Shown here: piece by piece, positions 52,751 through 62,877 of the stretch
Numbering within the stretch: position 1 is the first letter of the stretch
Layout: each line of letters opens with the position of its first letter
Source of the DNA: Prevotella vespertina
Lineage (GTDB): Bacteria > Bacteroidota > Bacteroidia > Bacteroidales > Bacteroidaceae
NCBI RefSeq assembly: GCF_009728485.1
Contig: NZ_VVIQ01000002.1
Span: 248,001-312,000, forward strand
Length of the DNA: 64,000 bases
Direction of reading: 5' to 3'
Made by a program: the position numbers and the translations under genes
The notes under the pieces: generated by a model
The model's database searches: none
Told to the model about the DNA's origin: nothing
Seen by the model: the letters and a program-made list of their open reading frames with translations, nothing else

Positions 52751-53524
52751 ATGAAAAAAATCATCTTATCTCTCATAGCAGTAGCTATGATTATGGCAAT
52801 GACAGGATGTGGTTCTAGCAAGGGCTTCACCTATGTGGAGAACATTGACTCAACCAGTCTTGCCGCTTCACGTGGTCTCTTTGATGCACGAATTATGCCT
52901 AAAGACGAATTAACCATCACAGTCAATACAACTAATCCAGAGGCTGCTGCACCCTTCAATCTGCAAGGTGGTGACAAAGGATCTACGGCTTTCAAGGGCT
53001 ATCTAGTTGATAACACGGGATTCATTAACTTCCCTATTATCGGTAAGATACACGTTGTTGGCTTAACAAAAACAGAATGTGAGGACTTGATAAAGAGTAA
53101 GATTCAACCTTACCTTGCACGCACCGAGAACCCTGTTGTGACGGTTCGCATGAGTAGTTATCACATTACTGTCATGGGTGAAGTAGGTCGTCCTAGCGTG
53201 ATACCAGTATCGACTGAGAAGATTAGTGTTCTAGAAGCTATTGCGCAGGCAGGCGATTTAGGTGTATATGGTAAGCGTAATAATATTCTGTTGATACGTG
53301 AGGATGCAAGAGGAGAAAAGCATGCAGTACGTCTGAATTTGAATGATGCTAACATCATCAACTCACCTTATTATTATCTACAACAGAATGACGTGTTGTA
53401 CGTTCAACCAAACTCTGTGAAGGCAAAGACCTCTGGTGTGGGTAGTTCCACTACCATTTGGTTCTCCTTTATAGGTATTGTTACATCAGTAGCATCACTA
53501 TTGGTTAACATTTTAAGAAAGTAA
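52751..53524 (+). CDS. Polysaccharide export lipoprotein (Wza-like)
   Basis: The 257-residue protein has a lipobox (MTGCGSS), the polysaccharide export domain (LTITVNTTNPEAAAPFN, GFINFPIIGKIHV) and an SLBB-type domain (VMGEVGRPSVIPV). It ends in a hydrophobic helix before the terminal Arg-Lys. It should form the outer-membrane exit for capsule or exopolysaccharide. No other polysaccharide genes are adjacent in this window. Confidence 0.85.
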   Translation: MKKIILSLIAVAMIMAMTGCGSSKGFTYVENIDSTSLAASRGLFDARIMPKDELTITVNTTNPEAAAPFNLQGGDKGSTAFKGYLVDNTGFINFPIIGKIHVVGLTKTECEDLIKSKIQPYLARTENPVVTVRMSSYHITVMGEVGRPSVIPVSTEKISVLEAIAQAGDLGVYGKRNNILLIREDARGEKHAVRLNLNDANIINSPYYYLQQNDVLYVQPNSVKAKTSGVGSSTTIWFSFIGIVTSVASLLVNILRK

Positions 53525-53576
53525 GATTCTATCTTTAAATGGGGACTTATATCCTCATTAAAGAGGCAAATATTAA

Positions 53577-53663
53577 AAATGAGAACATTCTTTGACATCC
53601 ATATCTTGCCTAGCCTAGAACAGAGCTAGATGATAGGAAGCGGGTGTAAGGGTGTTCTCATTT
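53577..53663 (+). promoter_or_regulatory. Structured leader upstream of glmS
   Basis: AAATGAGAACA (53577-53587) pairs perfectly with TGTTCTCATTT (53653-53663), enclosing 65 bases with smaller pairings (TATC/GATA, TAGC/GCTA). It ends 28 bases before the glmS start, so it could be an RNA control element. It does not resemble the glmS ribozyme of Firmicutes. Confidence 0.4.
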
Positions 53664-53691
53664 GTTATAAAAAGGAAAGGGTTAAGGTAAA

Positions 53692-55539
53692 ATGTGTGGT
53701 ATTGTAGGATATATTGGGACAAAGCGTGAGGCTTACCCCATACTGATTAAAGGCTTGAAACGCCTTGAATATAGAGGATATGACAGCGCAGGCGTGGCAC
53801 TGATAGACGATAATGGCAACTTAGATGTCTATAAAACAAAAGGAAAAGTGGCTGACTTAGAGGAGTATTGTACTGATAAGAACGTCACTGGCAACATTGG
53901 TATTGCTCACACACGTTGGGCAACTCATGGTGAGCCATCATCTATAAATGCGCATCCACACTATTCGCAGTCAAAGAATCTGGCAATTATTCATAATGGT
54001 ATTATCGAGAATTATGCAGAAATAAAGCATAATTTGATAGAGAAAGGAATACAATTTCAGTCGGATACAGACACTGAAGTGTTGGTTCAACTGATTGATT
54101 ATATACAGACAAAGAAGGACATTAGTCTCCTAGAGGCAGTACAGTTGGCTTTACATCAAGTAATTGGTGCATACGCCATAGCCCTCTTGGATAAGCGTAA
54201 CCCTGATACCATCATTGCTGCAAGAAAGCAGAGTCCACTTGTAGTAGGCATTGGTGATGGTGAATTCTTCCTCGGCTCGGATGCTAGTCCGATAATCGAA
54301 TATACTGATAAAGTTGTCTACCTTGATGATGGAAACATTGCAGTAATGAAGTTAGGAGAGGAGTTGAAGGTCGTAAATATCCTCAATGAAGAGCTATCTC
54401 CAGAGGTTCGTACGGTTGATATCAACCTTGGACAGATTGAGAAGGGAGGCTACGACCACTTCATGCTCAAGGAGATCTTTGAACAACCAGAGTGTTTGAC
54501 AAACTGCATGAGAGGTAGAATTAACGTGGAGCACGACAATGTTACCTTGAGTGCAATGATTGATTACCGCAGCAAACTACTCAATGCTAAGCGCATCATT
54601 ATCGTTGCTTGCGGTACAAGTTGGCATGCTGGACTTATCGGTAAACAGATGATTGAAACCTTCTGTAGGATTCCTGTAGAGGTTGAATATGCTAGTGAGT
54701 TCCGCTATCGTAACCCGGTTGTAAGTGATAGCGACGTTGTCATAGCCATTTCACAGAGTGGAGAAACAGCCGATACACTTGCAGCTGTAGAGTTAGCAAA
54801 GTCTAGAGGTGCTTTTATCTATGGCATTTGTAATGCCATCGGGTCTAGTATCCCGCGTGCAACTGATACAGGAACTTACATCCACGTAGGCCCTGAAATC
54901 GGTGTTGCTTCTACAAAGGCTTTCACTGGACAGGTCACTGTCTTAACGATGTTTGCACTAGCTTTAGCAAATGCCAAAGGTACTATTAAACACGAAGAAT
55001 ACGTGCGTACGGTTAAAGAATTGGCAGAAATTCCTAATATGATAAGGGATGTGTTGAAGGTAAATAACCAAATTGCAGATATGGCACGCACCTTCACTTA
55101 TGCACGAAACTTCCTCTACTTGGGACGTGGATTTAGTTACCCAGTAGCTTTGGAAGGTGCATTAAAATTAAAGGAGATTTCTTACATTCATGCAGAAGGC
55201 TATCCCGCAGCAGAGATGAAACATGGTCCTATTGCCTTGATAGATTCTGATATGCCTGTAGTAGCTATCGCAACGCAGAACGGGATGTACGAGAAAGTAC
55301 GTAGCAACATACAAGAGATAAAAGCAAGACAAGGTCGGGTTATAGCCTTAGTAACTAAAGGTGACACGACGATCTCTCATATCGCAGATGCCGTAATAGA
55401 GCTTCCTGATTGCATGGAATGTCTAGAACCATTGGTTGCAACAATCCCATTACAGCTTTTGGCATACCATATTGCAGTTTGCAAAGGCAAGGATGTTGAT
55501 CAACCACGTAATCTGGCTAAGTCTGTTACAGTAGAGTAA
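53692..55539 (+). CDS. glmS: Glutamine-fructose-6-phosphate aminotransferase (isomerizing)
   Basis: The 615-residue enzyme begins MCGIVGYIG with the catalytic Cys after Met, followed by the glutaminase domain (HTRWATHGEPS) and two SIS domains (SQSGETADTLAA, and ALKLKEISYIHAEGYPA near the C-terminus) and ends SVTVE. It makes glucosamine-6-phosphate for cell-wall and surface sugars. Confidence 0.97.
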   Translation: MCGIVGYIGTKREAYPILIKGLKRLEYRGYDSAGVALIDDNGNLDVYKTKGKVADLEEYCTDKNVTGNIGIAHTRWATHGEPSSINAHPHYSQSKNLAIIHNGIIENYAEIKHNLIEKGIQFQSDTDTEVLVQLIDYIQTKKDISLLEAVQLALHQVIGAYAIALLDKRNPDTIIAARKQSPLVVGIGDGEFFLGSDASPIIEYTDKVVYLDDGNIAVMKLGEELKVVNILNEELSPEVRTVDINLGQIEKGGYDHFMLKEIFEQPECLTNCMRGRINVEHDNVTLSAMIDYRSKLLNAKRIIIVACGTSWHAGLIGKQMIETFCRIPVEVEYASEFRYRNPVVSDSDVVIAISQSGETADTLAAVELAKSRGAFIYGICNAIGSSIPRATDTGTYIHVGPEIGVASTKAFTGQVTVLTMFALALANAKGTIKHEEYVRTVKELAEIPNMIRDVLKVNNQIADMARTFTYARNFLYLGRGFSYPVALEGALKLKEISYIHAEGYPAAEMKHGPIALIDSDMPVVAIATQNGMYEKVRSNIQEIKARQGRVIALVTKGDTTISHIADAVIELPDCMECLEPLVATIPLQLLAYHIAVCKGKDVDQPRNLAKSVTVE

Positions 55540-55678
55540 TAGTCTCAGAAATCACCATCATCTAGGATACTCAACAGGGTATTCAAAATGACGGGGAATG
55601 CTTATAAGCTGGTAACGAAAACGCAAACAAGATTAGTAAACATCGGTAATTGTAAAAGACAGACAATACATCTTATAA

Positions 55679-57580
55679 ATGGAAAAGAACATTCATGAAG
55701 ATTGCGGAGTAGCAATGATTAGGTTGCTAAAGCCGTTAGAGTATTATCAGGAGAAGTATGGAACCTGGATGTACGGGTTAAATAAACTCTATCTTATGAT
55801 GGAGAAGCAGCATAATCGTGGTCAGGAAGGGGCTGGATTATCTGCTGTGAAACTCTCATCCGAGCCTGGTAACGAGTATATGTTCCGTGAGCGAGCAGAG
55901 GGAAAGAATGCTGTTACAGAGATATTTGCTGATGTACACAAGCATTATAAAGGCTTATCACAGGAGCAATTGTCTGATGTTTCTTTTGCAAAAACTAGTC
56001 TTCCCTTTGCGGGAGAGCTTTATATGGGCCACCTCCGGTACTCAACTACTGGCAAGAGTGGTCTTTCTTATGTCCATCCCTTCCTACGTCGCAACAACTG
56101 GAAGGCAAAGAATCTATGTATGTGTGGCAACTTCAATATGACAAATATTGAGGATATATTTGAGAAACTGACTGACCAAGGGCAATGCCCACGCATCTAT
56201 AGCGATACTTACCTTCTATTAGAACTCATGGGACACAGGCTTGATCGTGAAGTTGAACGCAACTTTGTGAAGGCACAGGAACTTGGACTTACGAAACGAG
56301 ACATCACTGAGTATATTGAAGATAACATACAAATAAGTAATGTCCTCAAGACTACCATGGAGCATTTCGATGGTGGTTACGTTATTTGCGGACAAACAGG
56401 TTCAGGCGAGATGTTCTCTATTCGAGATCCATGGGCTATACGTCCTGCATTCTATTATAAGAACGATGAGATCGTAGTAGTTGCTAGTGAACGCCCCGTC
56501 TTACAGACAACCTTCGACCTAGAATGTGAAGACATACAAGAGTTGAAACCGGGTCAAGCCTTAATAGTTAACAAACGGGGAGAAGCAAGCCTACAGCAGA
56601 TACTTGAGCCAAAGACTTATTCGGCCTGTTCGTTTGAGCGTATTTACTTCTCTCGTGGATCGGATAGAGACATCTATAAAGAGCGTGAGAAACTAGGTCA
56701 ACAATTGACAGAACGCGTCCTAGAAGCAGTCAATTATGATACAACTCACACGGTTTTATCATTTATTCCTAACACTGCAGAAGTAGCGTTCTATGGGTTA
56801 ACTCATGGCTTTAAAGGATGGATTGACAAACGAAAAGTTGAGCAAATAACAGCCTTAGGGAGCAACCCTTCAGAAGAAGATATACATCAGATTCTAAAGC
56901 AAGGAATACGTGCTGAGAAGGTAGCATGGAAGGATATCAAGCTAAGAACATTTATCACTGAGGGGAATTCACGCAATGACCTCGCCTCTCATGTCTATGA
57001 TATAACATATGAGAGTATCGAACCCTACAAAGACAACTTAGTAATCATAGACGATTCTATTGTTCGAGGGACAACTCTCAAGGAAAGCATTCTTCACATC
57101 TTAGATCGTCTACATCCAAAGAAGATCGTCATTGTTTCCAGTGCACCACAGATACGCTTTCCCGACTATTACGGCATTGACATGCCACGTCCAGAAGAGT
57201 TCTGTGTCTTCCGTGCAACCATTGAGTTAATACGTGAACGGAATATGGAGAATCTTCTACATGATGTTTATGAAGCCTGTAAGAAAGAGGTTGCCAAACC
57301 TAAAGGAGAACATCTCAATAATTCAGTAAAGGCCATTTATAAGCCTTTCACCATAGAAGAAATCAATCAAAAGATTGTAGAGATACTTCGACCGCAGGGC
57401 ATGACAACACCAGTCGAACTTGTTTTCCAAAGCATTGAAGGTCTACATAATGCTATTCCGAACCATCCTGGTGACTGGTATTTTACGGGTGACTACCCTA
57501 CTCCAGGTGGTATGAGACTGGTCAACCAGAACTTCATCAATTATTATGAACATGAACACCTCAAGCATAACATGAGCTAA
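55679..57580 (+). CDS. Amidophosphoribosyltransferase-like enzyme (PurF-like, long form)
   Basis: The protein combines an N-terminal glutaminase domain with Cys9 after a short leader (MEKNIHEDC), RGQEGAGL and GHLRYSTTGKSG, and a phosphoribosyltransferase domain with the PRPP motif VIIDDSIVRGTT. At 633 residues it is longer than PurF of other bacteria (about 470-510) because of extra segments between the domains and at the C-terminus. Leader removal would expose Cys9, as in processed PurF. Placement between glmS and carAB groups three glutamine-amidotransferase enzymes. Confidence 0.85.
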   Translation: MEKNIHEDCGVAMIRLLKPLEYYQEKYGTWMYGLNKLYLMMEKQHNRGQEGAGLSAVKLSSEPGNEYMFRERAEGKNAVTEIFADVHKHYKGLSQEQLSDVSFAKTSLPFAGELYMGHLRYSTTGKSGLSYVHPFLRRNNWKAKNLCMCGNFNMTNIEDIFEKLTDQGQCPRIYSDTYLLLELMGHRLDREVERNFVKAQELGLTKRDITEYIEDNIQISNVLKTTMEHFDGGYVICGQTGSGEMFSIRDPWAIRPAFYYKNDEIVVVASERPVLQTTFDLECEDIQELKPGQALIVNKRGEASLQQILEPKTYSACSFERIYFSRGSDRDIYKEREKLGQQLTERVLEAVNYDTTHTVLSFIPNTAEVAFYGLTHGFKGWIDKRKVEQITALGSNPSEEDIHQILKQGIRAEKVAWKDIKLRTFITEGNSRNDLASHVYDITYESIEPYKDNLVIIDDSIVRGTTLKESILHILDRLHPKKIVIVSSAPQIRFPDYYGIDMPRPEEFCVFRATIELIRERNMENLLHDVYEACKKEVAKPKGEHLNNSVKAIYKPFTIEEINQKIVEILRPQGMTTPVELVFQSIEGLHNAIPNHPGDWYFTGDYPTPGGMRLVNQNFINYYEHEHLKHNMS

Positions 57581-57591
57581 TCTCTATAGAT

Positions 57592-57660
57592 AAGGACGTA
57601 CGGCTTGTGCGCTCAAGACATTTCTCTTGAATTAACCGCACAAACCATACGTCCTTTTTC
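57592..57660 (+). terminator. Strong terminator before carA
   Basis: AAGGACGTA-GG-TTGTGCG pairs with CGCACAA-CC-TACGTCCTT (57637-57656), with an inner TCAAGA/TCTTGA stem, and TTTTTC follows. Confidence 0.8.
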
Positions 57661-57721
57661 CAGTGTTAGAACATTAACAAGAAATACATAAAAACAATCA
57701 ACTCAACAATACTAAGTAATA

Positions 57722-58798
57722 ATGAGGAACGTAACTTTAGTCCTGAGTGACGGAACAAAATTCCATGGCAAGTCGTTTGGATACGATGCACCAGTTGCTG
57801 GTGAGGTAGTATTCAACACGGCCATGATGGGTTATCCAGAGAGCCTTACAGACCCTTCCTATGCTGGTCAACTTCTGACCATGACCTTTCCTTTAGTAGG
57901 AAACTATGGTGTACCTCCATTCTCTATAGAGGCAAATGGCATCCCAACATTCATGGAGAGCGACAAGATTTATGCGTCTGCTATCATCGTATCAGACTAC
58001 ACAGAACAGTATTCCCATTGGAATGCTGTAGAGAGCCTAGGCGATTGGTTGAAGCGTGAACATGTACCTGGTATCACCAACATTGATACTCGTGAGTTAA
58101 CCAAAGTACTGCGTGAACATGGCGTGATGATGGGTAAGATTCTCTTTGACGATGAGCCTGATAACATCCCAGAAGCTAATTATGAAGGTGTTAACTTCGT
58201 TGATCTCGTTTCCACAAAAGAGATTATTCGATACAATGAAGGCGCAGGCAAGAAGGTTATACTTGTAGACTGCGGTGTGAAAGCAAACATCATTCGTTCA
58301 CTTATTAATAGAGGAGTAGAGGTTATCCGAGTACCTTGGAACTATGACTACACATCGATGGATTATGATGGACTCTTCCTAGCGAATGGACCTGGAGACC
58401 CCGATATGTGCGTCGATGCCGTTAATGTAATTCGCAAACAGATGAGCATGAGTAAGAAGCCTATCTGCGGTATTTGCATGGGTAACCAACTATTATCAAA
58501 GGCAGCGGGAGCAACTATCTATAAGTTGAAATATGGTCATCGTGGACACAATCAACCAGTACGCATGGTTGGTACTAATAAGTGTTATATCACTTCCCAG
58601 AACCATGGTTACGCCGTAGATGCGTCTACTCTTGGTAAAGACTGGAAAGAACTTTTCGTCAACATGAATGATGGTAGCAATGAAGGTATCTGTCATGTTG
58701 AGAATCCATGGTTTACTTCTCAGTTCCATCCAGAGGCTTGCTCTGGTCCTGTTGATACATACTTTATGTTTGACAAATTCGTAGAAACACTAAGATAA
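57722..58798 (+). CDS. carA: Carbamoyl-phosphate synthase, small subunit
   Basis: The 358-residue subunit has the N-terminal CarA domain (LSDGTKFHGKSFGYDAPV) and a class I amidotransferase domain with the catalytic Cys in GICMGNQL and His/Glu in SQFHPEACSGP. It frees ammonia from glutamine for CarB. The stop overlaps the carB start by one base (TAATG). Confidence 0.96.
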   Translation: MRNVTLVLSDGTKFHGKSFGYDAPVAGEVVFNTAMMGYPESLTDPSYAGQLLTMTFPLVGNYGVPPFSIEANGIPTFMESDKIYASAIIVSDYTEQYSHWNAVESLGDWLKREHVPGITNIDTRELTKVLREHGVMMGKILFDDEPDNIPEANYEGVNFVDLVSTKEIIRYNEGAGKKVILVDCGVKANIIRSLINRGVEVIRVPWNYDYTSMDYDGLFLANGPGDPDMCVDAVNVIRKQMSMSKKPICGICMGNQLLSKAAGATIYKLKYGHRGHNQPVRMVGTNKCYITSQNHGYAVDASTLGKDWKELFVNMNDGSNEGICHVENPWFTSQFHPEACSGPVDTYFMFDKFVETLR

Positions 58799-61700
58799 TG
58801 AAAGACGATTCAATTAAAAAAGTACTGCTTCTCGGATCAGGAGCATTGAAGATAGGTGAGGCAGGAGAGTTCGATTACTCTGGTTCACAAGCATTAAAAG
58901 CATTACGAGAAGAAGGTGTTTCTACCGTTCTCATCAATCCGAATATCGCTACAGTGCAAACTTCTGAGGGTGTAGCAGACCAGATCTATTTCCTTCCAGT
59001 ACAACCATATTTCGTAGAGAGAGTGATTGAGAAGGAGCGTCCTGATGGCATTCTCTTGTCGTTCGGTGGACAAACTGCATTGAACTGTGGTGTAGAATTA
59101 GAGCGAACAGGCGTACTAAAGAAATATAATGTACGAGTTCTTGGTACCCCCGTTGCGGCTATCATGAATACAGAAGATCGTGAACTCTTTGTTGAAAGAC
59201 TTGATGAAATCGATGTAAAGACCATCAAGAGTGAGGCTTGTGAGGATATTGTTCAGGCACGTAAAGCGGCTAAGACGCTTGGTTATCCAGTCATTGTGCG
59301 TGCAGCCTATGCACTCGGCGGACTTGGCAGTGGCTTTGCTGACAATGAAGAAGAGCTAAACACTCTATGTGAGAAAGCCTTTTCTTTCTCTCCTCAAGTA
59401 CTCGTTGAGAAGAGTCTCAAGGGCTGGAAAGAAATCGAATATGAGGTTGTTCGTGACCAATATGACAACTGTATCACAGTTTGTAACATGGAGAATTTCG
59501 ACCCACTAGGTATCCACACGGGTGAATCTATCGTAATTGCTCCATCACAGACATTGACCAATAGCGAATATCACAAGCTCCGCGCATTATCAATAAAGAT
59601 TGTTCGTCACATCGGTATCATCGGTGAGTGTAACGTACAATACGCCTTCGACCCACAGAGTGAGGATTATCGTGTGATTGAGGTAAATGCTCGTTTGTCT
59701 CGTTCGTCAGCTCTTGCAAGTAAGGCAACAGGCTATCCTTTGGCTTTCGTGGCGGCTAAATTAGGTATGGGCTATGGTCTCTTTGAATTGAAAAACTCTG
59801 TTACAAAGACAACATCAGCCTTCTTTGAGCCTGCACTCGACTATGTTGTCTGCAAGATACCACGCTGGGATTTGAGCAAATTCCGTGGTGTCGATAAGGA
59901 GTTAGGGTCAAGTATGAAGTCCGTAGGAGAGGTTATGGCGATTGGACGTAACTTCGAGGAAGCAATTCAGAAGGGCTTACGAATGATAGGACAAGGCATG
60001 CACGGCTTTGTTGAAAACAAGGAGTTGCAGATTGAAGACATAGATGCTGCATTGCGCGAACCAACAGACAAGCGTGTATTCATCATCTCAAAGGCTATGC
60101 ACAAGGGCTATACTGTTGATCAAATACACGACTTGACAAAGATTGACAAGTGGTTCTTGAATAAGTTAAAGCATATCATTGACATTGACGAAGAGCTGAA
60201 ACGCAAGAATATCAATACGCTTGATAAAGAGTTATTGCGTGAGGCTAAGGTCTACGGATTCACTGACTTCCAGATAGCACGTGCTGTCAATCTAGAGGAG
60301 GAATGCCCTAATATGCACAAAGCAATGATGCTTGTGAGAAGATTGCGTAAGGGTTTTGGCATCCTTCCTGTCGTCAAGCAGATAGACACACTAGCTGCCG
60401 AATATCCTGCACAAACCAATTACTTATATGTAACCTACGCTGGTGTTGGTTCTGACATCACGTTCTCCAACGATCGAAAGTCAGTAGTTGTACTAGGTTC
60501 CGGAGCCTATCGTATCGGTAGTTCTGTCGAGTTTGATTGGTGCGGTGTACAGGCATTGAACACCATTAGAAGACAAGGGTATCGATCTATCATGATCAAT
60601 TATAACCCTGAGACAGTATCGACTGACTATGACATGTGTGACCGTCTTTACTTTGACGAATTGACCTTCGAACGTGTCATGGACATCATTGATGCCGAGA
60701 CTCCTCATGGTGTAATCGTATCAACAGGAGGTCAGATTCCGAACAACTTAGCCATGTATCTCGATGAAGAGAACGTACCAATTCTAGGTACAGCAGCTAA
60801 GGACATCGATAACGCAGAAGACCGTGCTAAGTTCTCGTCTATGCTTACCGAGAACGGAATTAACCAACCAGAATGGAGCGCACTAACGAGTATGGAGGAT
60901 ATAGACAGGTTCGTTGACCGTGTCGGATTCCCTGTTCTTGTCCGCCCATCTTACGTTCTTTCGGGTGCAGCCATGAATGTTTGTTCTAATAAGGATGAGT
61001 TAACTCGATTCCTCCAGTTGGCTGCTAACGTTAGTGAAGACCACCCTGTAGTAGTTAGTAAGTTTATCGAGAACGCAAAGGAGATCGAGATGGACGCTGT
61101 TGCGAAGGATGGAGAAATCATGGCATATGCCATCTCTGAGCACATAGAGTTTGCTGGTGTACACTCTGGAGACGCAACTATTCAGTTCCCACCACAGAAG
61201 CTTTACGTCGAAACAGTGCGTCGAATCAAACGCATTAGCCGCCAGATTGCAAAGAAGCTACACATCAATGGACCATTCAACATTCAGTATATGGCACGCG
61301 ACAATGACATCCTTGTCATCGAATGTAACCTTCGCGCGAGTCGCTCATTCCCATTTGTTAGTAAGGTTCTAAAGCTCAACTTCATCGATCTAGCTACTAA
61401 GATCATGCTCGGAGTACCTGTTGAAAAGCCTAACAAGAACCTCTTTGACCTTGATTATGTGGGCATTAAGGCTTCTCAATTCTCGTTCAATCGATTGCAG
61501 AAAGCTGACCCTGTACTTGGTGTAGACATGAGTTCAACAGGTGAAGTGGGCTGTCTCGGTGATGATTCTGCCACTGCTTTACTGAAGAGTATGCTATCTG
61601 TCGGACAGAGAATACCGAAGAAGACCATCCTTCTCTCTACTGGAGGTGCAAAGCAGAAAGCCGAGATGTTGGATGCAGCAAAGACCTTGAAGCAACACGG

Positions 61701-62022
61701 CTATGAGCTTTTTGCAACCGTAGGAACGTCTAAGTACCTTACAGAGAATGGTATTGAGAACACACTTGTGTATATGCCATCTGACAAGGAACATTCTCCT
61801 CAGGCCTTGGACTTGCTACATGAGAAGAAAATTGACATGGTTGTTAATATGCCAAAGGACTTGACTCCACGCGAGCTAACCAATGGGTATAAGATTAGAC
61901 GTGCCGCCATCGATCTCAACATACCATTGATTACGAACAGCCGATTGGCAAGTGCGTTCATCAATGCCTTCTGTAATGTCTCGCTTGACGACATCGACAT
62001 CAAGGCATGGGGTGAGTATTAG
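58798..62022 (+). CDS. carB: Carbamoyl-phosphate synthase, large subunit
   Basis: The 1074-residue subunit has two homologous ATP-grasp halves (each with a VIRA or VLVRPSYVLSG-type segment and EVNARLSRSSALASKATGYP in the first) and a C-terminal MGS-like regulatory domain. It makes carbamoyl phosphate for pyrimidine and arginine synthesis. Length matches the family. Coupled to carA by TAATG. Confidence 0.97.
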   Translation: MKDDSIKKVLLLGSGALKIGEAGEFDYSGSQALKALREEGVSTVLINPNIATVQTSEGVADQIYFLPVQPYFVERVIEKERPDGILLSFGGQTALNCGVELERTGVLKKYNVRVLGTPVAAIMNTEDRELFVERLDEIDVKTIKSEACEDIVQARKAAKTLGYPVIVRAAYALGGLGSGFADNEEELNTLCEKAFSFSPQVLVEKSLKGWKEIEYEVVRDQYDNCITVCNMENFDPLGIHTGESIVIAPSQTLTNSEYHKLRALSIKIVRHIGIIGECNVQYAFDPQSEDYRVIEVNARLSRSSALASKATGYPLAFVAAKLGMGYGLFELKNSVTKTTSAFFEPALDYVVCKIPRWDLSKFRGVDKELGSSMKSVGEVMAIGRNFEEAIQKGLRMIGQGMHGFVENKELQIEDIDAALREPTDKRVFIISKAMHKGYTVDQIHDLTKIDKWFLNKLKHIIDIDEELKRKNINTLDKELLREAKVYGFTDFQIARAVNLEEECPNMHKAMMLVRRLRKGFGILPVVKQIDTLAAEYPAQTNYLYVTYAGVGSDITFSNDRKSVVVLGSGAYRIGSSVEFDWCGVQALNTIRRQGYRSIMINYNPETVSTDYDMCDRLYFDELTFERVMDIIDAETPHGVIVSTGGQIPNNLAMYLDEENVPILGTAAKDIDNAEDRAKFSSMLTENGINQPEWSALTSMEDIDRFVDRVGFPVLVRPSYVLSGAAMNVCSNKDELTRFLQLAANVSEDHPVVVSKFIENAKEIEMDAVAKDGEIMAYAISEHIEFAGVHSGDATIQFPPQKLYVETVRRIKRISRQIAKKLHINGPFNIQYMARDNDILVIECNLRASRSFPFVSKVLKLNFIDLATKIMLGVPVEKPNKNLFDLDYVGIKASQFSFNRLQKADPVLGVDMSSTGEVGCLGDDSATALLKSMLSVGQRIPKKTILLSTGGAKQKAEMLDAAKTLKQHGYELFATVGTSKYLTENGIENTLVYMPSDKEHSPQALDLLHEKKIDMVVNMPKDLTPRELTNGYKIRRAAIDLNIPLITNSRLASAFINAFCNVSLDDIDIKAWGEY

Positions 62023-62033
62023 AATCAATCATA

Positions 62034-62618
62034 ATGAGATTACAATCCATGATGCTGTTACCAGTCGCCTTTCTGACGCTGGTAATAGCTACAACTCTTA
62101 CGTCCTGCACCTCGTGCTCATCGCGTGGTGTGGGACATTATGATACTACACTCGTTGATACCATGGTAGCTGTTAACCTCGACAGCACCAAGGGTGACAA
62201 TGGTTCTTATGTATCAGCATGGGTCTACTTAAACGATTCTTCGCTAGCAACAATACAAAGTGCTCCGAACAAAAAATCGCAGATTACAAGCTCTAACCAC
62301 ATGTTTATCCGTGTGAGAAAGGTTGGACGTCTAGGGTTGGAAGCCTGTATGATTCTTGGAGATGGCGAACAGTTCGCTGGGAATAGTTTTGATAGTTCTA
62401 ATTATGTAAGGGTCTATGCGCAGGGAGATGAGGTCGGACGATTCACTTACAAACCAGGTGTTAGTAAGCAAACAGACTCTGCTTTCGTTCAAAATCCCGT
62501 CGCTTTCGTTGATTGTTTACGCAAGTATCGCTCATTAAAGATTGAGGCAAGCACCTTTACCAGTGGTTCTTTGGTTTATTCCTTCGATGCTATTGAGGCT
62601 TTAAAGGGCAAGAAGTAG
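62034..62618 (+). CDS. Lipoprotein of unknown function
   Basis: The 194-residue protein has a lipoprotein signal peptide (TTLTSC, Cys about residue 25, then a CTSCSS stretch) and a soluble part with no recognised motif. It starts 12 bases after carB, so it may be transcribed with it. The link to carbamoyl phosphate synthesis is probably only positional. Confidence 0.7.
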   Translation: MRLQSMMLLPVAFLTLVIATTLTSCTSCSSRGVGHYDTTLVDTMVAVNLDSTKGDNGSYVSAWVYLNDSSLATIQSAPNKKSQITSSNHMFIRVRKVGRLGLEACMILGDGEQFAGNSFDSSNYVRVYAQGDEVGRFTYKPGVSKQTDSAFVQNPVAFVDCLRKYRSLKIEASTFTSGSLVYSFDAIEALKGKK

Positions 62619-62693
62619 TTAATAAAAGAGGACAGGATGCAAGATTAGAACTCCACCTCTTAGTTTAGAAAAATATCTAACACTATTCAAGAA

Positions 62694-62781
62694 GGGAGTT
62701 TCTTCACATCGAAGAGACGCCCTTCTCATAATGAAGGAACGCCCTCTTCAAATGAAGGAGGGCGTTCCTTTCGTTTCACAA
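62694..62781. repeat. 22-nt-period array (array D), in the 62.6-62.9 kb gap
   Basis: Four units start at 62694, 62716, 62738 and 62760. The central two begin GACGCCC and AACGCCC and have TCTTC or TTCTC and ATGAAGG; the first begins GGGAGTT and the last GGGCGTT, the latter inverted (GGGCGTTCCTTTC against GAAGGAACGCCC). The array lies between two convergent genes. Confidence 0.8.
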
Positions 62782-62877
62782 ATTATATTGTTAGCTTAGA
62801 AACAAATTGTTCGTTGATTGTCTTTAAGTATTCTTTTGAGATTTAAATCATTGAGTTTGATTTAAAAGGAAGCCCCT

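Noticed and set aside
53577..53663. glmS ribozyme
   Set aside because: The sequence lacks the conserved ribozyme core, and the class is known from Firmicutes, so I list it only as a structured leader.
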